From NCBI RefSeq assembly GCF_018320785.1, contig NC_054884.1:23003667-23067666 (forward strand): a DNA stretch of 64,000 nucleotides, written 5' to 3'. The notes beneath the pieces are model-generated. The model saw only the letters and a list, made by a program, of their open reading frames with translations, was not told where the DNA came from and did no database searches. The stretch is from Cheilinus undulatus (Eukaryota; Chordata; Actinopteri; Labriformes; Labridae). The translations under genes and the position numbers were made by a program. Below, one piece after another: positions 1-13,600 of this stretch (positions within the stretch are counted from its first letter, which is position 1; each line of letters begins with the position of its first letter).

Positions 1-143
1 TGCAGAAACATAAAAAATGATTTTGGTAATTACCAATGCTGTTAATTTAGGGCAGCTGTGGCATAAACCTTACTTTGGTTAGGGTTAGGGTGGTCTTATA
101 AATTTGTTAAGCACTGTATAATGTATATTTTTTTGTTGTACAG

Positions 144-3100
144 AGCAGGATCCGTTCCCCCAGGCACCACAGAGGAGCAGCTCCACTACGCAAAGAAGCT
201 GTACGACTCAGCATTTCACCCGGACACAGGAGACCGCATGAACCTGATCGGCCGCATGTCGTTCCAGGTCCCCGGAGGCATGGCTATCACAGGCTGCATG
301 CTGCAGTTTTACAGGTACAGAAGAAGAGACGTGAAAACTGACACTTTCACAGAAGAAATTCTAAGGTTTCACAGCTTTGTGTGTTTGCAGGACAGTCCCT
401 GCTGTGGTGTTCTGGCAGTGGGTGAATCAGTCCTTCAACGCTCTGGTCAACTACACTAACCGAAACGCTGCTTCCCCCATCACTCCCAAGTAAGAATTAT
501 TTATCATGTAAGCTTCATGTCTAAAATAATCCCGACCCAGCTGGGTTTTGTCTTGTGTCCCTTTCAGGCATCGTTACATAAATGTAATGAAGGTTTAACA
601 TGTTCTTTCATGTCTGAAAAGTTCCCGAGTCACTTTTTCCATGAAGTCAAAAGGCTAATTCTCCTCTAGTTCTTTAAATATGAGAGAAGTCTGGATTACA
701 TGTTGTATTAATGTTAGGAAGTTACTACATAATATTAAGAATACAGCTCCTATAGTTGGCAGGTTTTACTAATGACGGATATTTTTAGAGATTTTTCATG
801 ACTTTCTGTGCCTTCCTTGTAGAGGGTAGGACAGTGAATAGAGCAGGACACTAGGATGAGAGAGTGGGAAATGACAAAGTGCTGAGGGGTTACAGTCAAC
901 CGGGCAAACTGCTCGGTGGCTCCCTGGAAGACATGTCCCGCCCTCCAACAGCCTTCCAATCAGGTGAAGTCATGAGCTTGACCTCTCATTCAGTCACCTG
1001 TCATCATTGCATTGAGCAAGTGAGCTTGCCACTTCCCCATTCAACTATGCTAGCTTGCTCGTCAGCTTCTTTATCAGGCATATGTTTGTTTATATTAGCT
1101 ACAGTCTGAATAATGTCATAGATTAAACAAATAAGCAAAAAAATCATCCCAATTGAATCTCCTCAGCAAATTAAGAGAAGCCCATTTATTGGTAGACATA
1201 TAGATGCCTTCTAGGATGCTTAGTAACTAATTATATAGAGCCCAGCTGACTAAGGTAAAAACATGCAGATAGGAAATAAAGGTTTTCATTGAAATTTGGC
1301 AATTTAAATCTGTTATCTATGTGTGGGAAATGAATTTATTAATGTGACTTGCAATGAATAGTTACTAATGACAGGGTTTACCTTTATTTAAGTTTTTCAG
1401 GAGGATTATTTTCCCAAATAGGTCTTAAAAGATTCGCAACCGGTCACTTAAGAGCCGTATGTTGAGCCAGGGGTTGAGTTTTTACAGTCTGTGATGTGAA
1501 CACATCAAACTAAAGCCCAAACTTAACATTGTGTCCTCCTGTGCCTGTGCTCTGTCGATGCAAAATGACTGAAGTCTTTGTATTGTCCCTGTCAGGCAGA
1601 TTGGTATCGCCTATGTAACAGCAACCAGCACAGCACTGGCGACAGCAGTCGGGCTCAACCTCTACACAAAGGTACACACGTACTGACTATTTCTGATGAA
1701 AATGTGATTGTTTACTTTGTATTCTTGAATTTCATCTATTTAAAATGTATTCAACTGATTTGAGTGGTCAAGAAAGGAGGCAGCAGATTTTAAAGAGTTA
1801 GAAACAAGTCATAAGTGATAAATGTAGAATACAGAAGATAGCCAGGAATTCTTAATTTTTTTTTTTTTAAACTGTTGGATCAGGATTTTTTTTTTAACCA
1901 GTTAACTGTTTTTGCCTCCATGCAGAAAGCTCCTCCTCTCGTTGCTCGCTGGGTTCCTTTTGCTGCAGTGGCAGCGGCTAACTGTGTTAACATTCCCATG
2001 ATGAGGCAACAGTAAGTTCGCTGTTTGACCTGCTGATGAAAGTAAGGGAAAGCATGGATTATGTTGTATTTTCAAAGCATTCTGTGCTGAAATCAAAGTG
2101 CTCTCTTCAGGTCAGATAGTCTCAGAAGGTCACAGCAGCCTTTTAAATGCACTGTAGTGGAAACAGGGTCCTCAACAAGGCAGTGTATTTGTTGCATAAT
2201 GTCCGATTTAGATGTAGCATGTTAGAATAAAGTCAAAGACATAATACTTAAAGGGAAAGTATGTAAATTCCACCATCAAGGGGGCTTTCAGTTAACTTGG
2301 TTTGAATTAGGACTTCAAAAAAACTGCACCCCATAAGATGTATTTACTTTACAGTAAATTACTGTTTTTGTTTCATAGATGAAAAACAATGACGGGGAAA
2401 TAAGATTAAAAAGTGACGTGCCTTGTCGATGCTGAAAGCTACTCTCAAAGCAGTCAGGCATGGTTTTACCTTTAAATTACGGTGCTATTTTCTAACTTAA
2501 AAATCTCAACAATTATCAGAAATTTTACATCAAAAGTGTACAGGTTTCATGGTTACCAGAGAAATTATCTTTTTTTTTTTCCTTTAACGCCACTAAAACA
2601 TGATGGATAACTTGTAATACTGATAATCACAAAAGCTTAATAGGGGAGATGGGTGTTTCTTTTGTTGTTTTTGCAGCTCAGACTCCTGGTGAAAAGCCCT
2701 ACAGTTAAAGTTCTCACATGGGCTGGAAATAAAGGAAGAGCGTAATAGGCCTAAGAGGATACAGACAGAGGAAACTAAGAAGATAAAACGTTAGGGAGGC
2801 AAAGAAAGAACAAAATCTCAGAGCAGTTTTATTAGTCAATGGTAGAGTTAATAACACTTCAAATCTTGAGGGGGGCCAAGGCTACAAAGAGAATTTTGCA
2901 TGTTAAGCTGAAATTCCTCTTCACTGAGAAATATGTTCTCTGCTGGTAAAGACTCAATTATAATAAATATGCCCTGTTATGACTGTGCTTTATTACGATT
3001 GTTTGCAGTTAATACATGTGCAGGTGTAACGCCTTTTCCTTATTTTTTCCTCATTTGTCTCTCTCTTTGTCAGGGAAATCCTGAATGGTATCGCTGTCAC

Positions 3101-4027
3101 AGATGAAAATGGAAACAAACTGGGCCACTCCACGGTCAGTTCTCATTTCTATACCTTAAAGAAACAAAGTGCAGTTGTCCTTTCCAATTCTTAACAGTAT
3201 TTTAATCTTTTCCAATGTTTCCTATAGAAAGCTGCAGTAAAAGGCATCACTCAGGTGGTAATCTCTCGGATCACAATGGCCGCACCAGGAATGAGTATGC
3301 AAAGTTTGATCCGGCAAATATTTTCTAAATAATTATGTCCGTTTCCTCATTTGACTTATTTTCATTTCTTCTTCCAGTCATCCTGCCTATCATCATGCAG
3401 AGGCTGGAAAAATACAAGTTCATGCAGGTCAGACCTTTGCCTTGATTACTGCCTTCCTGCTGCTAGAGTCCCAACATGGAAGTCATCACACTCTTTTTGT
3501 CTCCTACACAGAGAATCACATATCTGCACGGACCGATCCAAGTGATGCTGGTCGGAGGATTGTGAGTAGAGCTGGTCAGAGGGATTTTATTGTGCTCAGG
3601 AGTGTTGTGAAGATAATAACCTTGTTTTTTTTTTTTTTAGTTTGATCTTCATGGTGCCTGCTGCCTGCTCCCTCTTCCCACAGAAATGGTATGATTATGT
3701 TTTTGTACTTTTACCTTCTGTTATGACACCTATACTATTAAAATTTATATACAGATGAGGACTAAATTATTGGTTCCCACTTTGAAAATGTCATTTTTTA
3801 AAGAAGTATTCTCCTCAGTGCGTGTTACAGTTTATTTTTAGACTGAAGTGTTCATCATCCCAGCACTAGATTCTACTATTAAATTACTTTGACCATGTTT
3901 TCTCTCCATCTTTCTGTTTGTCTGTAGCTCTATGGCGGTGTCGAAGCTGGAGCCAGAGCTCAGAGACTCCATCAAGTCTAAATATGGAGACGCTGTACAA
4001 CAAGTCTACTTCAACAAAGGCCTCTGA
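144..4027 (+). CDS. sfxn2: Sideroflexin-2, 3' ten exons (partial gene)
   Basis: Multi-pass carrier of the mitochondrial inner membrane; the family transports serine and related amino acids and supports one-carbon and iron/heme metabolism. Exons: 144-314, 391-489, 1596-1671, 1926-2011, 3074-3134, 3228-3294, 3378-3427, 3512-3561, 3641-3688, 3928-4027. All junctions are GT-AG and the phases match, giving about 268 residues through to the stop (human SFXN2 has 322), so roughly the first 55 residues lie left of the window. Family marks visible are the [10 protein letters not shown] block, the [10 protein letters not shown] block, [38 protein letters not shown] and the C-terminal VYFNKGL. About five hydrophobic segments are present. 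By remembered comparison the NRNAASP, KKAPPLV and FMVPAAC stretches favour SFXN2 over SFXN1 or SFXN3. No frameshift or stop is seen. Paralogue assignment is from memory, not an alignment run. Confidence 0.95.
490..1595 (+). other. sfxn2 intron with SINE remnant
   Basis: 1.1 kb intron between the second and third visible exons. It carries one degenerate SINE-like segment (about 780-935). The rest is AT-rich and I see nothing else in it. Confidence 0.7.
780..935 (-). repeat. Degenerate tRNA-derived SINE
   Basis: Shares with 4786-4954, 11710-11850, 45655-45790 and 46290-46475 the series 'gacagtg...ata', 'gagagagtgggaaatgaca' and 'caaccgggcaaactgc'. In the better copies this is the body plus tRNA-like head of a SINE. 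This copy reads on the minus strand and is strongly diverged. Confidence 0.5.
2012..3073 (+). other. sfxn2 intron, no further feature seen
   Basis: AT-rich 1.06 kb intron with normal donor and acceptor. No ORF, RNA gene or recognisable repeat was seen. Confidence 0.6.
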
Positions 4028-4720
4028 TTCTGAGAGGGCTGTCTAGCTCAAGACCTGAAACGAGTTTATGTCATCTGTCATTATTTTTTTTTAAATTGTT
4101 TGTATGATGAAATGATCATTGCCTTTCTTCATCTTTAAATCAGTGATTGCCTGTGAGAAATCTTGATAGCTTTGTGTGCTTTATTTTCATTTCAGCTCAA
4201 ATTATTTCTCTTGTCTTACCTTTATCACATTCAAGGGGCACTGTGCACTCCTGTTGAGAAACCAAACTATCTCACCTCAGGAACAGGGCATTATTTTTCT
4301 GATAAAACTCTGTCACTTTGTCCTTCAATGTGTGTCTTCTGTCTGTTGTCTTTGGCTGTCAGTTTTGTCAAATTTTGCTCAAATCTGCCAAATTTCTTTA
4401 AATCTGTGCCTTTTACAAAGTGGCAGGATCATACCTCTGCAGGACTTTTCTTTGCCTTTTTTTAAAAAAACATTTTTTTCTCCACTGTGAAACCAGAAAG
4501 TACTTCTATGCATGAGTTGACCCTGAAAGTGGCACTTTTTGAAAGTGGTGGTAAAAGTGGGGAATACTGCCCTCTTCTGTTAGAATGGAGGTAGAGGTTT
4601 TATGATTAGTTGGCATGATTTTTCTGAAAGGTTTTCCAGTTGGATCCTTTACTGTAAACTCAGACTAGTGCCACAATTCTCAACATAAGCTGGAATAAAC
4701 AACACAGATATTTGGATAGA
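4028..4720 (+). other. sfxn2: sfxn2 3' UTR
   Basis: The stop at 4025-4027 is followed by AT-rich non-coding sequence up to the first canonical AATAAA (4694-4699), giving a 3' UTR of about 0.7 kb. The exact cleavage site is inferred. Confidence 0.6.
4694..4699 (+). terminator. Poly(A) signal of sfxn2
   Basis: Canonical AATAAA about 670 nt after the sfxn2 stop. T-rich and TG-containing sequence follows at 4710-4750. It is the first AATAAA after the stop. Confidence 0.55.
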
Positions 4721-4785
4721 GTAACCTGTATTTTGTGCTTCTTTATGTGATAAAAATTCACGGGTTTCAAACACCAAACTATTTT

Positions 4786-4954
4786 TTTTTTTCAAAGATT
4801 TATTTTTGGGCCTTTTCATGCCTTTATTTGATAGAGGAAGGACACTGGATAGACTTGGAAACAGGGAAGAGACATGCAGTAAAGGGCCACAGGCCGGATT
4901 CAAACCCGGGCTGCCTGAATACATAGGTAGCGCCTTAAACCACTCGACCATCAT
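4786..4954 (-). repeat. tRNA-derived SINE with target-site duplication
   Basis: On the minus strand the head reads TGGTCGAGTGGTTTAAGGCG (A-box-like), then GGTTTGAATCC (B-box-like), i.e. a tRNA-related pol III promoter. The shared body follows, with a T-rich stretch at the far side on the plus strand. An 8-bp direct repeat, actatttt, flanks it at 4778-4785 and 4955-4962. This is the clearest of five copies in the window. Confidence 0.75.
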
Positions 4955-4962
4955 ACTATTTT

Positions 4963-5930
4963 GTATGAAGGATGGTAACACATCCACATTGTATGAGTAA
5001 AAGTTGAGTTTCATTAGTTTTAAATACAAAAATTGTTCTGTTTTATCTACCTCTTGATAATAGAGGCCTCAAAATTCTGGGTACAAGACTTTTGATATAT
5101 ATAAATCAAATGGAAATTCCCCATGTTGAACGTTTAACAGCAGTATCAGCTGAAATCAGCCCCGCTGGCAGACACTAGCACAGCTAATAAGGTGGCATGA
5201 GCCATTGTCAGTAGCCAACTTTTATGTTGCATCCATTTAATACTGGCATCCAGTTTAACTGCTTAATCAAAGATATTTTTTATCTGGCCGAGGAAGTCAC
5301 CTGATAGACAGACTGATCATTTCTCATGGCCAAATTTGAGAGAAAGAGTAGGCATAGTAGGAGTGTTGCATGTAAAAAAGTAATAGAAACAGTGTATAGT
5401 ACCTGTGGTTTCAGCACCAAGCATTTTCATTCCCCATCTTTTCAAAGCGGTATATGTTTACATCACACAAAAATGGCAGAAAAGCTCTGAATTTATTTTA
5501 ATCTTTATGTTGCTTTGAACCCTTATACAGTACCTGGGACACTTGACATTTCTAAAATCACAAAAGCTCCAGCCAGAACTTGAATGTGGTTTTGTTTTTG
5601 AGATATCTACAGTGGAGATTCTGTCTCCTTACACTGCAGCTAGGATGAGTGTCTACAAAAGTAGGGACAGTTTCATGTCTTTTTGATGTGTTTGGGCCAA
5701 TGATTTTGCTCTTTGGGAAGTGAAATGCAAGTAATTCTGCATCATCCAGGTGTAGATGAGTGCTACTTGGCTAACCTCTGCTACGTCATGTTACTTATAC
5801 ATCATGATCTCTGTCAGCTGTCAGTCAGTGTTGTGATACTGAAGTGTTAGTTGACGAAGTGTTAGTTCCTAGTCCCTAGTCCCTTGAAATTCCTTGTCTT
5901 TTTTACAGAGGTATATATAACAGACCAAAT
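4963..5930. other. Intergenic, nothing recognised
   Basis: About 1 kb of AT-rich DNA between the SINE and the AT-rich inverted repeat. Only a short direct repeat of 'gaagtgttagtt' near 5840-5870 stands out. Confidence 0.5.
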
Positions 5931-5939
5931 TGACAAAAC

Positions 5940-6610
5940 TAAAACTCAATAAATAAATATGGGAAAAATGAATTGATGAAAACAGAAATTTAAAATAAAT
6001 GATTTTGAAAAATGCAAAAAACATAAAAAATATATATTTACTCATGTCTTTTTTACATTTCCAGACTCATTTATTTATTTTCTTTATTTCTATATTTATT
6101 AATTTGTTTATTTTTATATTTGCATATTTATTCTTAATAATGACTTTGAAGTCTACATTTATTTATTTTCATAGTTTCACATCTCCACATTTATTTATTT
6201 ATGTATTTATTTTTGTATTTCAACATTACTTTGCTCATTAATTCATGCATCTTGTTGTGCATGCTTTATGCGGAAAAGTAAATCCATAAAATAGCTGGAT
6301 TCCTCCCATCAACCTGAAGTGGGATCGGATAGATTGACGTGATAATGGCACTGAGAGACAAAGGGTAGATGATACAGAGATTGATTGCTTCTACCTTTTA
6401 GATAAAACATGTGGAAAAAGATAAACATGTCGAAATACCCAATAAATTAATGAAAAAAATAAATAAATGTATAAACAAATAATTGTGGAAATGAAAATAA
6501 AGAAATAAAAGTGGAAATAAATTAATGCATGAATACATGAATGAATAATGTAAACAAGAAAATCATAATGTCCATGAATACAAAAATGAATATAGAAATA
6601 CATTTATAGT
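5940..6610. repeat. AT-rich interspersed element with inverted ATTT-repeat arms
   Basis: The left arm (about 6050-6240) is built of 'catttatttatttt' units. The right arm (about 6430-6600) is built of the complementary 'aaataaataaatg' and 'gtggaaataaa' units. The arms flank a non-repetitive core (about 6250-6420). This looks like a foldback or MITE-like element. No clean termini or target-site duplication were found. Confidence 0.5.
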
Positions 6611-7200
6611 ATTTTTGTGTGCAGTGAATAGTATATTAATCTATTTTTTATCTTTATTTCTTCGTTTATCTATTTTTTTTTGTTTTGTTATTTTTGGTCC
6701 CTCATACGTATAATCAGTTTAAAAAAAAAATAGTGATTCTAACTCCAGACAAGATTTTCTCATCACCGGACTTTGAATATTACTTTTCAATTTTTTGCGT
6801 GCTGGTGCCCTCCGGGTGTCCTTTTTCTAATTTTTGCCCCGTCCCCCAAACATTCTGAGTCAGCCACTGGTAAAGGCTGTTATATTTGTTGACATTATTG
6901 CGTTTCTATTGTTCTAATTACACTGCAGTATTTAGCTGAATACCAACATTCAAAGGTTTTCATATTTTCTGAACTATTTCAACTAAAAGTTAATGTCATA
7001 TTTTTACACACGAGCTTCTTAACGGTTTATTCTGAATTTTCAGTTGCGCTGTTGTTTTGATTCCTTATTTCAGTAGTAATATGAAACGGTAACAAAGTCT
7101 CTGACTGGAATTTTTGAGGTGTCAAATATCAGAAAACACCGTACGCTCTACAGCCAATAGGAGTTGCGTATTTGCACAGTATAACATGAGATATCTAACA
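6611..7200. other. Intergenic stretch upstream of timp2 promoter
   Basis: AT-rich, with a poly-A tract near 6721. No gene or recognised repeat was seen before base composition becomes GC-rich near 7240. Confidence 0.5.
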
Positions 7201-7305
7201 ATTAACTCCGTTTCAAAGGGCGTCAGTTGTCAGACAGAAGTCAGCGGTATTGGAACCTGTCGCTGCTGTAGACGGAGGAGGCAGCGGCCTCTGCCGGTTA
7301 GCCAC

Positions 7306-7412
7306 TTTCCCGCCGGTGGGAGGAGCCGCTCACGCAGCTTTATAAAACCGCCTTGATCCCTAAAACGACAACACACCCTAAAGACATACAGCCGCCGACA
7401 CCAGCTGAGTCA
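7306..7412 (+). promoter_or_regulatory. timp2: timp2 core promoter (E2F-like site, TATA box, AP-1 site)
   Basis: A CpG-containing GC-rich block begins near 7240. TTTCCCGCC at 7306-7314 resembles an E2F site. TATAAAA at 7341-7347 is a canonical TATA box, placing the start near 7370. A perfect AP-1 site, TGAGTCA, lies at 7406-7412 just inside the 5' UTR. A CRE-like TGACGTCG lies at 7489-7496. The human TIMP2 promoter is described as TATA-containing and CpG-rich, which fits. Motif function is inferred. Confidence 0.6.
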
Positions 7413-7635
7413 CCTCCCAAAGCCACCGACTTAACAGTGAAGCCTCACCGTTTTAACGGAGCAGTGAGAGCGGGCCGCCCGGTGTTGTTGACGTCGCTTG
7501 GTGTGAGTCGGTAAAAAAGAGAAAAGAAAAAGAGGAGGGGGGGACTCTGCCGCCGACCACTGGATCCAGACAGCAACGCATTTGCGCAGCACACAGCGAC
7601 GAAGAAGGTGAAAAAACATCGCAGTGTTTATAAAA
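7370..7635 (+). other. timp2: timp2 5' UTR
   Basis: From the inferred start site to the ATG there is no upstream ATG, so the initiator at 7636 (context aaaaATGcc) is the first one met. A purine-rich tract occupies 7513-7544. Confidence 0.5.
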
Positions 7636-10600
7636 ATGCCGTTTTCCGTTAACGGCGTCCTTTGCACGCTCGTGCTGCTGGTCCTGTGGCGGGCAGAGGA
7701 GCTCGCGGAAGCGTGCAGCTGTGCCCCGGTACATCCGCAACAGGCGTTCTGCAACGCCGATGTAGGTGAGTACAACACCACGGACTGTTCATGTTGTTGT
7801 TATTGTTTACCTTGTCCATGTTGCAGCAGGCTGCTGAGGGAGCAACAGCGGCGGGTTGCAGCCGCTCAATCAGCCTCTGGTGCTTATCGCTGGGGTCCAG
7901 GGGCTTCTGGAAACCACTGGAAAACCTGGAGGTGGTGGAGGATGTTGCTCCTCAAGGCCATGGCCCTACAGTTTGCGTTTGCATTCAAATTGCAGACTCA
8001 CGCTGATCCTATTGTCATATTTAGTCATGTCATGATGAAATTCATAGACCCTTATAATCACAAAGCAGCCATTTGTGATGCAAAGAAAAGATATAGTTAT
8101 ATTTAGCTGTCATGGAGGAATGTTTTAAAGGGATCCGAAAACATCTCATCTTGAACTTTAGGCCAGCTTACATCATAATAATGAGTAAAAGCCAACTTTT
8201 GGCAATCACTGATGACCAGTTTATGACCATAGTTAACTTTAATGCAATAATATCTGCAGGTTTTCCGAGTAATATCTTAATTTAATTTAAAATAAGGACA
8301 CCTAAAGGTTCTATCTAAGAGAATGAGGGCACTATGTTTGGGTATGTTCAGTGTTAATTACAGGAAGTAGTCTGGGACTGTGTCTCAGGTTCTGGTGCAG
8401 ACTGTGTTCACCAGGCAGGCCACTCGCAGCAGCTCTGGGACAAAGCTGCAGCGTCGCCTGGCTTCTGCAGGGCAACGTGGCACAAGAGAGGAACAGAGAG
8501 ACGAGGAGGGAAAGAGCAGAGAGGAGGACAAGGGATGGAGAGGAAATTTAAGGGAAGACAGAGATAGGGTTAAATCTCAGCTTCAGAATATGACACACTA
8601 ACAGTTTTCTCCAACTTTTTAAAAAAAGATGTATTTCCATTCCTGCCCCTTTTTCTTCCTGTGAGGGGTGGTGCTGGGAAGAATTAAAGGAATGCTGCTG
8701 GGGTTTTCCCAACTTTTCTCAGATGTAATGCTGGGACACACACATGCACACACACTTGCATAGCCCAAATAGACAACTACACGCCCACTGTGGATGGTGG
8801 ACTCATGCATGTTTACATGCATTCAGAAAAAGGCAATTAATGTGTTAGTCTGACCTTTACCATGCATGTAAACATGAGTTCAGCTGAAATTTTATTAAAT
8901 CAAAGTTATGTCTTACACATCAAATGATGCAGTTGGAGACGGATTTGCTCTGGTATCTACATGCTTCAGTCAGACCCAAACTGGTTTAGATGTTCTGCAC
9001 ATGCTCTAGTTCATATTGACATATATAAGGATGCTGGGGCCACATTTAAATACCTCACCTTAAGAGATTTTAACTTAGTAAACCTAAGCCAATCTGAAGT
9101 TTAAGACATGCTTAGTTTGGCTAGTGGCTAGTTAAGTGCTGGCAAGTCAATTAGCCAATCATTTTAACCCTCTGAGACCAATGTTGTATATGCGATAAGA
9201 TAACTTGAACCATAAAATGTAGCCACTTGTGTCCTTCTAATGACACTATCCATGCCTGTGTAGCCCTTATGTGGGCTTTTCTAGCGAGCCTGGAACTTGG
9301 ATGACTTTCTGGGGTCTTTAAAGATTAAATCCACACAAGTAACTCCAATATTGAACGTCTTTTTCTATCCATTTTCACAAATTTTCAATTTTCTGCCACT
9401 AACTTGGCATCAGCCACCATACTGTTTTCCCACAATGGCCTGTCGTTGCGACATGCTTTACCAAACTGCATGTCTTTACTCTCAGATCCTGAATGACACG
9501 GGCTTAATAGCTTATAATAGAGAGACAGAGAGCTTGTGATGTGGCCCTCTGTGTCACTGCAGACATGAACTGCTTTGAAGAATGTTTTTTTAACCTGAAT
9601 ATTTTGAAGACTTAATGATTACTTTTTTCATTTTTTGTTCCCAGAGAAATGGGAGAGTTTGGTTAAAAAAAAAAAAGTTTTAGTCATTATTGTTTATTGT
9701 GTGTTTACCGTTTTTCTTTTCTTTTGTCTTTATAATCCCATAACTTTTTTTTTTTTTAATTCAAGTGACATTACTGCTGCTAACATACTCTTAAAGTCCA
9801 AATTGTCCTGAAAATAGGATGTTTAGAGGTTGGTTACAAAATAACTTGGGGTTTGGAGGGCCAAGGTTTTTGGGGCAGCTAGTTAGATTTGTGAGGGTCC
9901 TGGTTGGCCCTGGCTACTAATGGCTCCACCCCTGGAACACCATTGGTTCTGCTATTTTCTGCCATAATACTTAAGGGTATTATGAATAAAGATGTTGGAT
10001 TGTCAAATTTCATTTTTAAGAATTTCAAAATCTAAATGCCCCCTGGACCATAGTTTGGTCAGACTTGCTCTAGTTTCTATACCAGACTTGACCAGGAAGT
10101 CACAGTGTCGTCTGCATAAGGATACCACCATTAGCAAGAGATATACTGTGCATTGCATTTGTGCCAGAAATTTAAGTTAGATTATGTGCAGAATGTATTC
10201 ATTATTTATCATGCAACTAACAAATGTACTTGTTGGCAAGATACAAGAAAGAAGCACCATGGTAACAAGCTAAATGGGAGCATATCATCTACCCTATGGA
10301 GCTGGGCATGCCTTTGTCAGTAAATCCACTCTCCAATTACTTAATCGTGATTTAATCATAGCTTGACTTCACTATGCATGTAAATGTACTGACTGGCCAA
10401 AAACACATCTGTCTGTCAGTTCAGGGTGTGTTTTCAGGGAAAATTCAATAAAACACCTTGGTCAAAGTCAAAATATGCATGGCATCCTTGAAAAAAGGAA
10501 ACTTCCAAGCCTCACTTCTATCCTGGCTCTATCTTGTTCCGTCTTCTTATTCGCACACTTCCACATACACGGATGTGTTTGTGGTTAAGATGTCTATCTG

Positions 10601-13600
10601 TGTAATTTCACATTGCAAAATGACCACTCTATTTTCAGGTGTGACTCAATGTTTCACTTAGCTGGCAGGTCTTAGAAACAGGATGTCTCAAAGGAGAAGT
10701 AGGGGGGGTGTTCATGTTGTTTTCTAAGGAGAGGATGCAGTTTAAAGACATGCAGACCACTTAAGCCAACAATGGTTGATGTCATGGGTTTTTGGGTGGA
10801 CCTGAGGACGGAACTGAAGGATCTTAAAACATCAGTCTGTCTCGGGGACAAAGAGAAGGAGGAGGAGTAGGACAGAAATGGATTTTGCCGGCTTGCATTG
10901 AGCACAAAGTCAGAATAGAGTTGGTTGTCTGGTTTCCAAGAATGTGAATGTAGGCAACAACAAAGTGACATTGTCGACACTTTTGTGGTCTGACAATTGA
11001 TATTTGTGTTTTTGGTGAAATGGGATCTCCCTCTACATGCAGGCACAAGCACCAGTGTGGGTTTTTTTTATGTGTCACCTTCTGTTTTCATGCTAAACCG
11101 TGCTCCAGGTCAAACCACAAGCCATGAAGATCAAGCAGTGTCATGCACTCACCACACACAATCACACACATTTGCTGTATGCACATGTGCTCACACAAAC
11201 ATCCTCCTTTCATATAAATCTGCTGCCCACAAAGGGGAACTTCCCCAGCAGCCCTGCCCAGGCAGACTGTCCTGAGGCCGGGCGCCATGAAAGACCAGAG
11301 TCACCCCGCCGTCTGCAGGCAGGAGAGGACATGCAACGCATGCAGACACACTAACTGCAAAACTCAATTTATGGAGACATTAAGGGTTTTTTTTGTTTTG
11401 TTTTGTTTTTTGAAAACATAAGTTTAACTCTGTGTTGCTCAATACATTAGACTGCTGTGGAGGGTTTTCAAACTGGTCTGATGGATACTGCGTGATCACA
11501 TAGTGTGTTTCCAGATTTATATATTTTATTATATTTTTTTACAAGGTATACATTATTTGTGTGGTTTTCCTCAAAATATATATGAAAAAAAACTGCAGAA
11601 GTAGAGGGCTTAACTACATTGCGTTATGATCCAAAGATTATATATTGGCTGATGAGAAACAACATGAAAAAATATTTTATCTGTGTAAGTGAGGAGAGTT
11701 TTTTTGTTGGTTTGTTACAGATATCCTTTTGGCTTTTTTGCCTTCATTGTAGATAAGAAAGTGGACAGACTCGGAAACTAGAGAGAGTAGGGAATGACAT
11801 GCAGGAAAGGAGCCATTTGCTGGATTTGCTGCCTGCTTTGAGGCCTCTTTACAAGTGGCTGCGTTGACATTAATTAGGGATGCATGCAGATAGCCAATTA
11901 AATGACCTAACACCTACGTAGTCTGCGCCTTCATCACTACTTGATTAAATGACTTATTATTTGACTAATTAAGGCACAATCCAGGTCAAACACTGTCTAA
12001 ACTGCTGTGAAGCTGTCCACCACTGTCAGCCACTGTAGCTCTGGTTAATTGGTCTTGCCTTGCAGCTTTATTGCTTTTAACAGGAATGTAAACTACAGCA
12101 AGCTGATAGCACCGATAGCATGAATCCAAAAACAACAATCCACTGAAAATATGACTAAAAACCTCCAGCAGGGATCACTGTACAACAGGCAACATCTTTA
12201 CACAACTAAACACATAAAACACATCTGAACACTCTGCCCAAGGCATGATGGGAAACTCTGCTGACACATCCCCCAGATATGAAAAACTGTTGTCAAGAGA
12301 GGTGGGAAAGTTCACGAGTATGATACTCAAGTAAAAGTAGAGTTACTCTGGTTAAAACTTTCTTACGTAGAAGTGAATGTGTTGATTGTTTCATAATGAA
12401 CTTTAAAAAGTACAGTTACATGGAAAAACTACTCAATTACAGTAATCTGAGGAAAAGTAATCAGTTACTTTCCACCCCTGCTGAAACCATACTAAACTGA
12501 ATTTTCAGGACGTCAGTGAGTAGAAATGCTTAGCTTAGCAGTTTGTTGTCCACATTTGAAAATCACATAAGCTAGAGAGAGTGCTTGTATTGCATTTCTG
12601 CCAAAAGCTAAGGATATAGTGTTTACCAAATGTATGGTGCTGTTTTCACTGTTCAACATGCGACTGGTTAGCTTTTTGCTAACTTATGAGCAAGGCCAAT
12701 AAAGGTCTGTAGTACCTTGCTGAAAAGGGGCATATCACCATATATTCTAGTGGAGGCAGACCTATGCCTGTTGAGTTACCTTGTAAACATGGAAAAGTAT
12801 TGTGTGATTTCTCTACAAAGTAATTTTGACCTGTGCTGAATGCTCTGCATCTCATGTAACTGACCTCACTAAAGACACCAGGCTTTTGTCTTTGCCTCAC
12901 AGGTTTTCATTCAGAGGTCAGAGACAAGCTGAATTGTGTTTTAGGGCGGTCTGTCTCGGGTCAAATGAGGGGTTGAACAGAAGGCCCACATACATCTGGA
13001 GCAGAACAAACCACATCAGGAGAGCCAGGGATGATTTGGTGGTCACTGGAGTATGAAAAAAGAAAAGAATAGTCATGTGATGGATTGAAGGGGGGGCACT
13101 GTGTGTGTGCTTAAACGGGGTCTGGGTATGGAAAACATTGCGTAGTGCAACTGATACACATGTATAAGTCATTAAATGCCGTCTTGGTCGGGCGGGTAGG
13201 GGAGCAGCCGAAATGTGGGTCAGTTGGTGGTTTATGGGGGGGCTGGGCTCCTGCTGGTGATCCAGTGACTTCAGGATCAATCTGTGGTGAAACTTGGCCG
13301 CCTGTGGACCCCCTGTTGTTGTACTGTTTTGCATCACGTTGTGTAGTCTGCAGCCTCTACAGCACACTGTTTAGACTGCACAGGATGATCTGCTCTGGTT
13401 TTATTGCAGGAGAAGTAAACATGTTTGCAGCAGCTGAGGCGAAGCTGGTGTAATAACAATGTGTAGTGAATAACAGAATAATTTCCCCTCAGTATTGTGT
13501 CCTGCTGCTGATTCTTTGCTCATTAGTTTGCGGCCCCGAACGAGGTCAGGAAATGAGAGCGGAAAAACTGTGAGGAATGCAGGAGAGTGTGCCAGCCAGG

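Noticed and set aside
78-92. Telomere-like GGTTAGGGTTAGGG
   Set aside because: Only two units inside an sfxn2 intron; too short to be an interstitial telomeric array.
4786-4954. A functional tRNA gene on the minus strand
   Set aside because: The A- and B-box words are present but no acceptor-stem pairing is evident, a SINE body follows and target duplications flank it; it is a SINE.
7624-7635. Longer timp2 start at an in-frame GTG
   Set aside because: Only an extension by alternative codon; the ATG at 7636 gives the normal 26-residue signal peptide and the usual 220-aa length.
12918-13367. 149-codon minus-strand ORF in timp2 intron 1
   Set aside because: No recognisable domain, His/Thr/Pro-rich low-information translation, no splice or promoter context.
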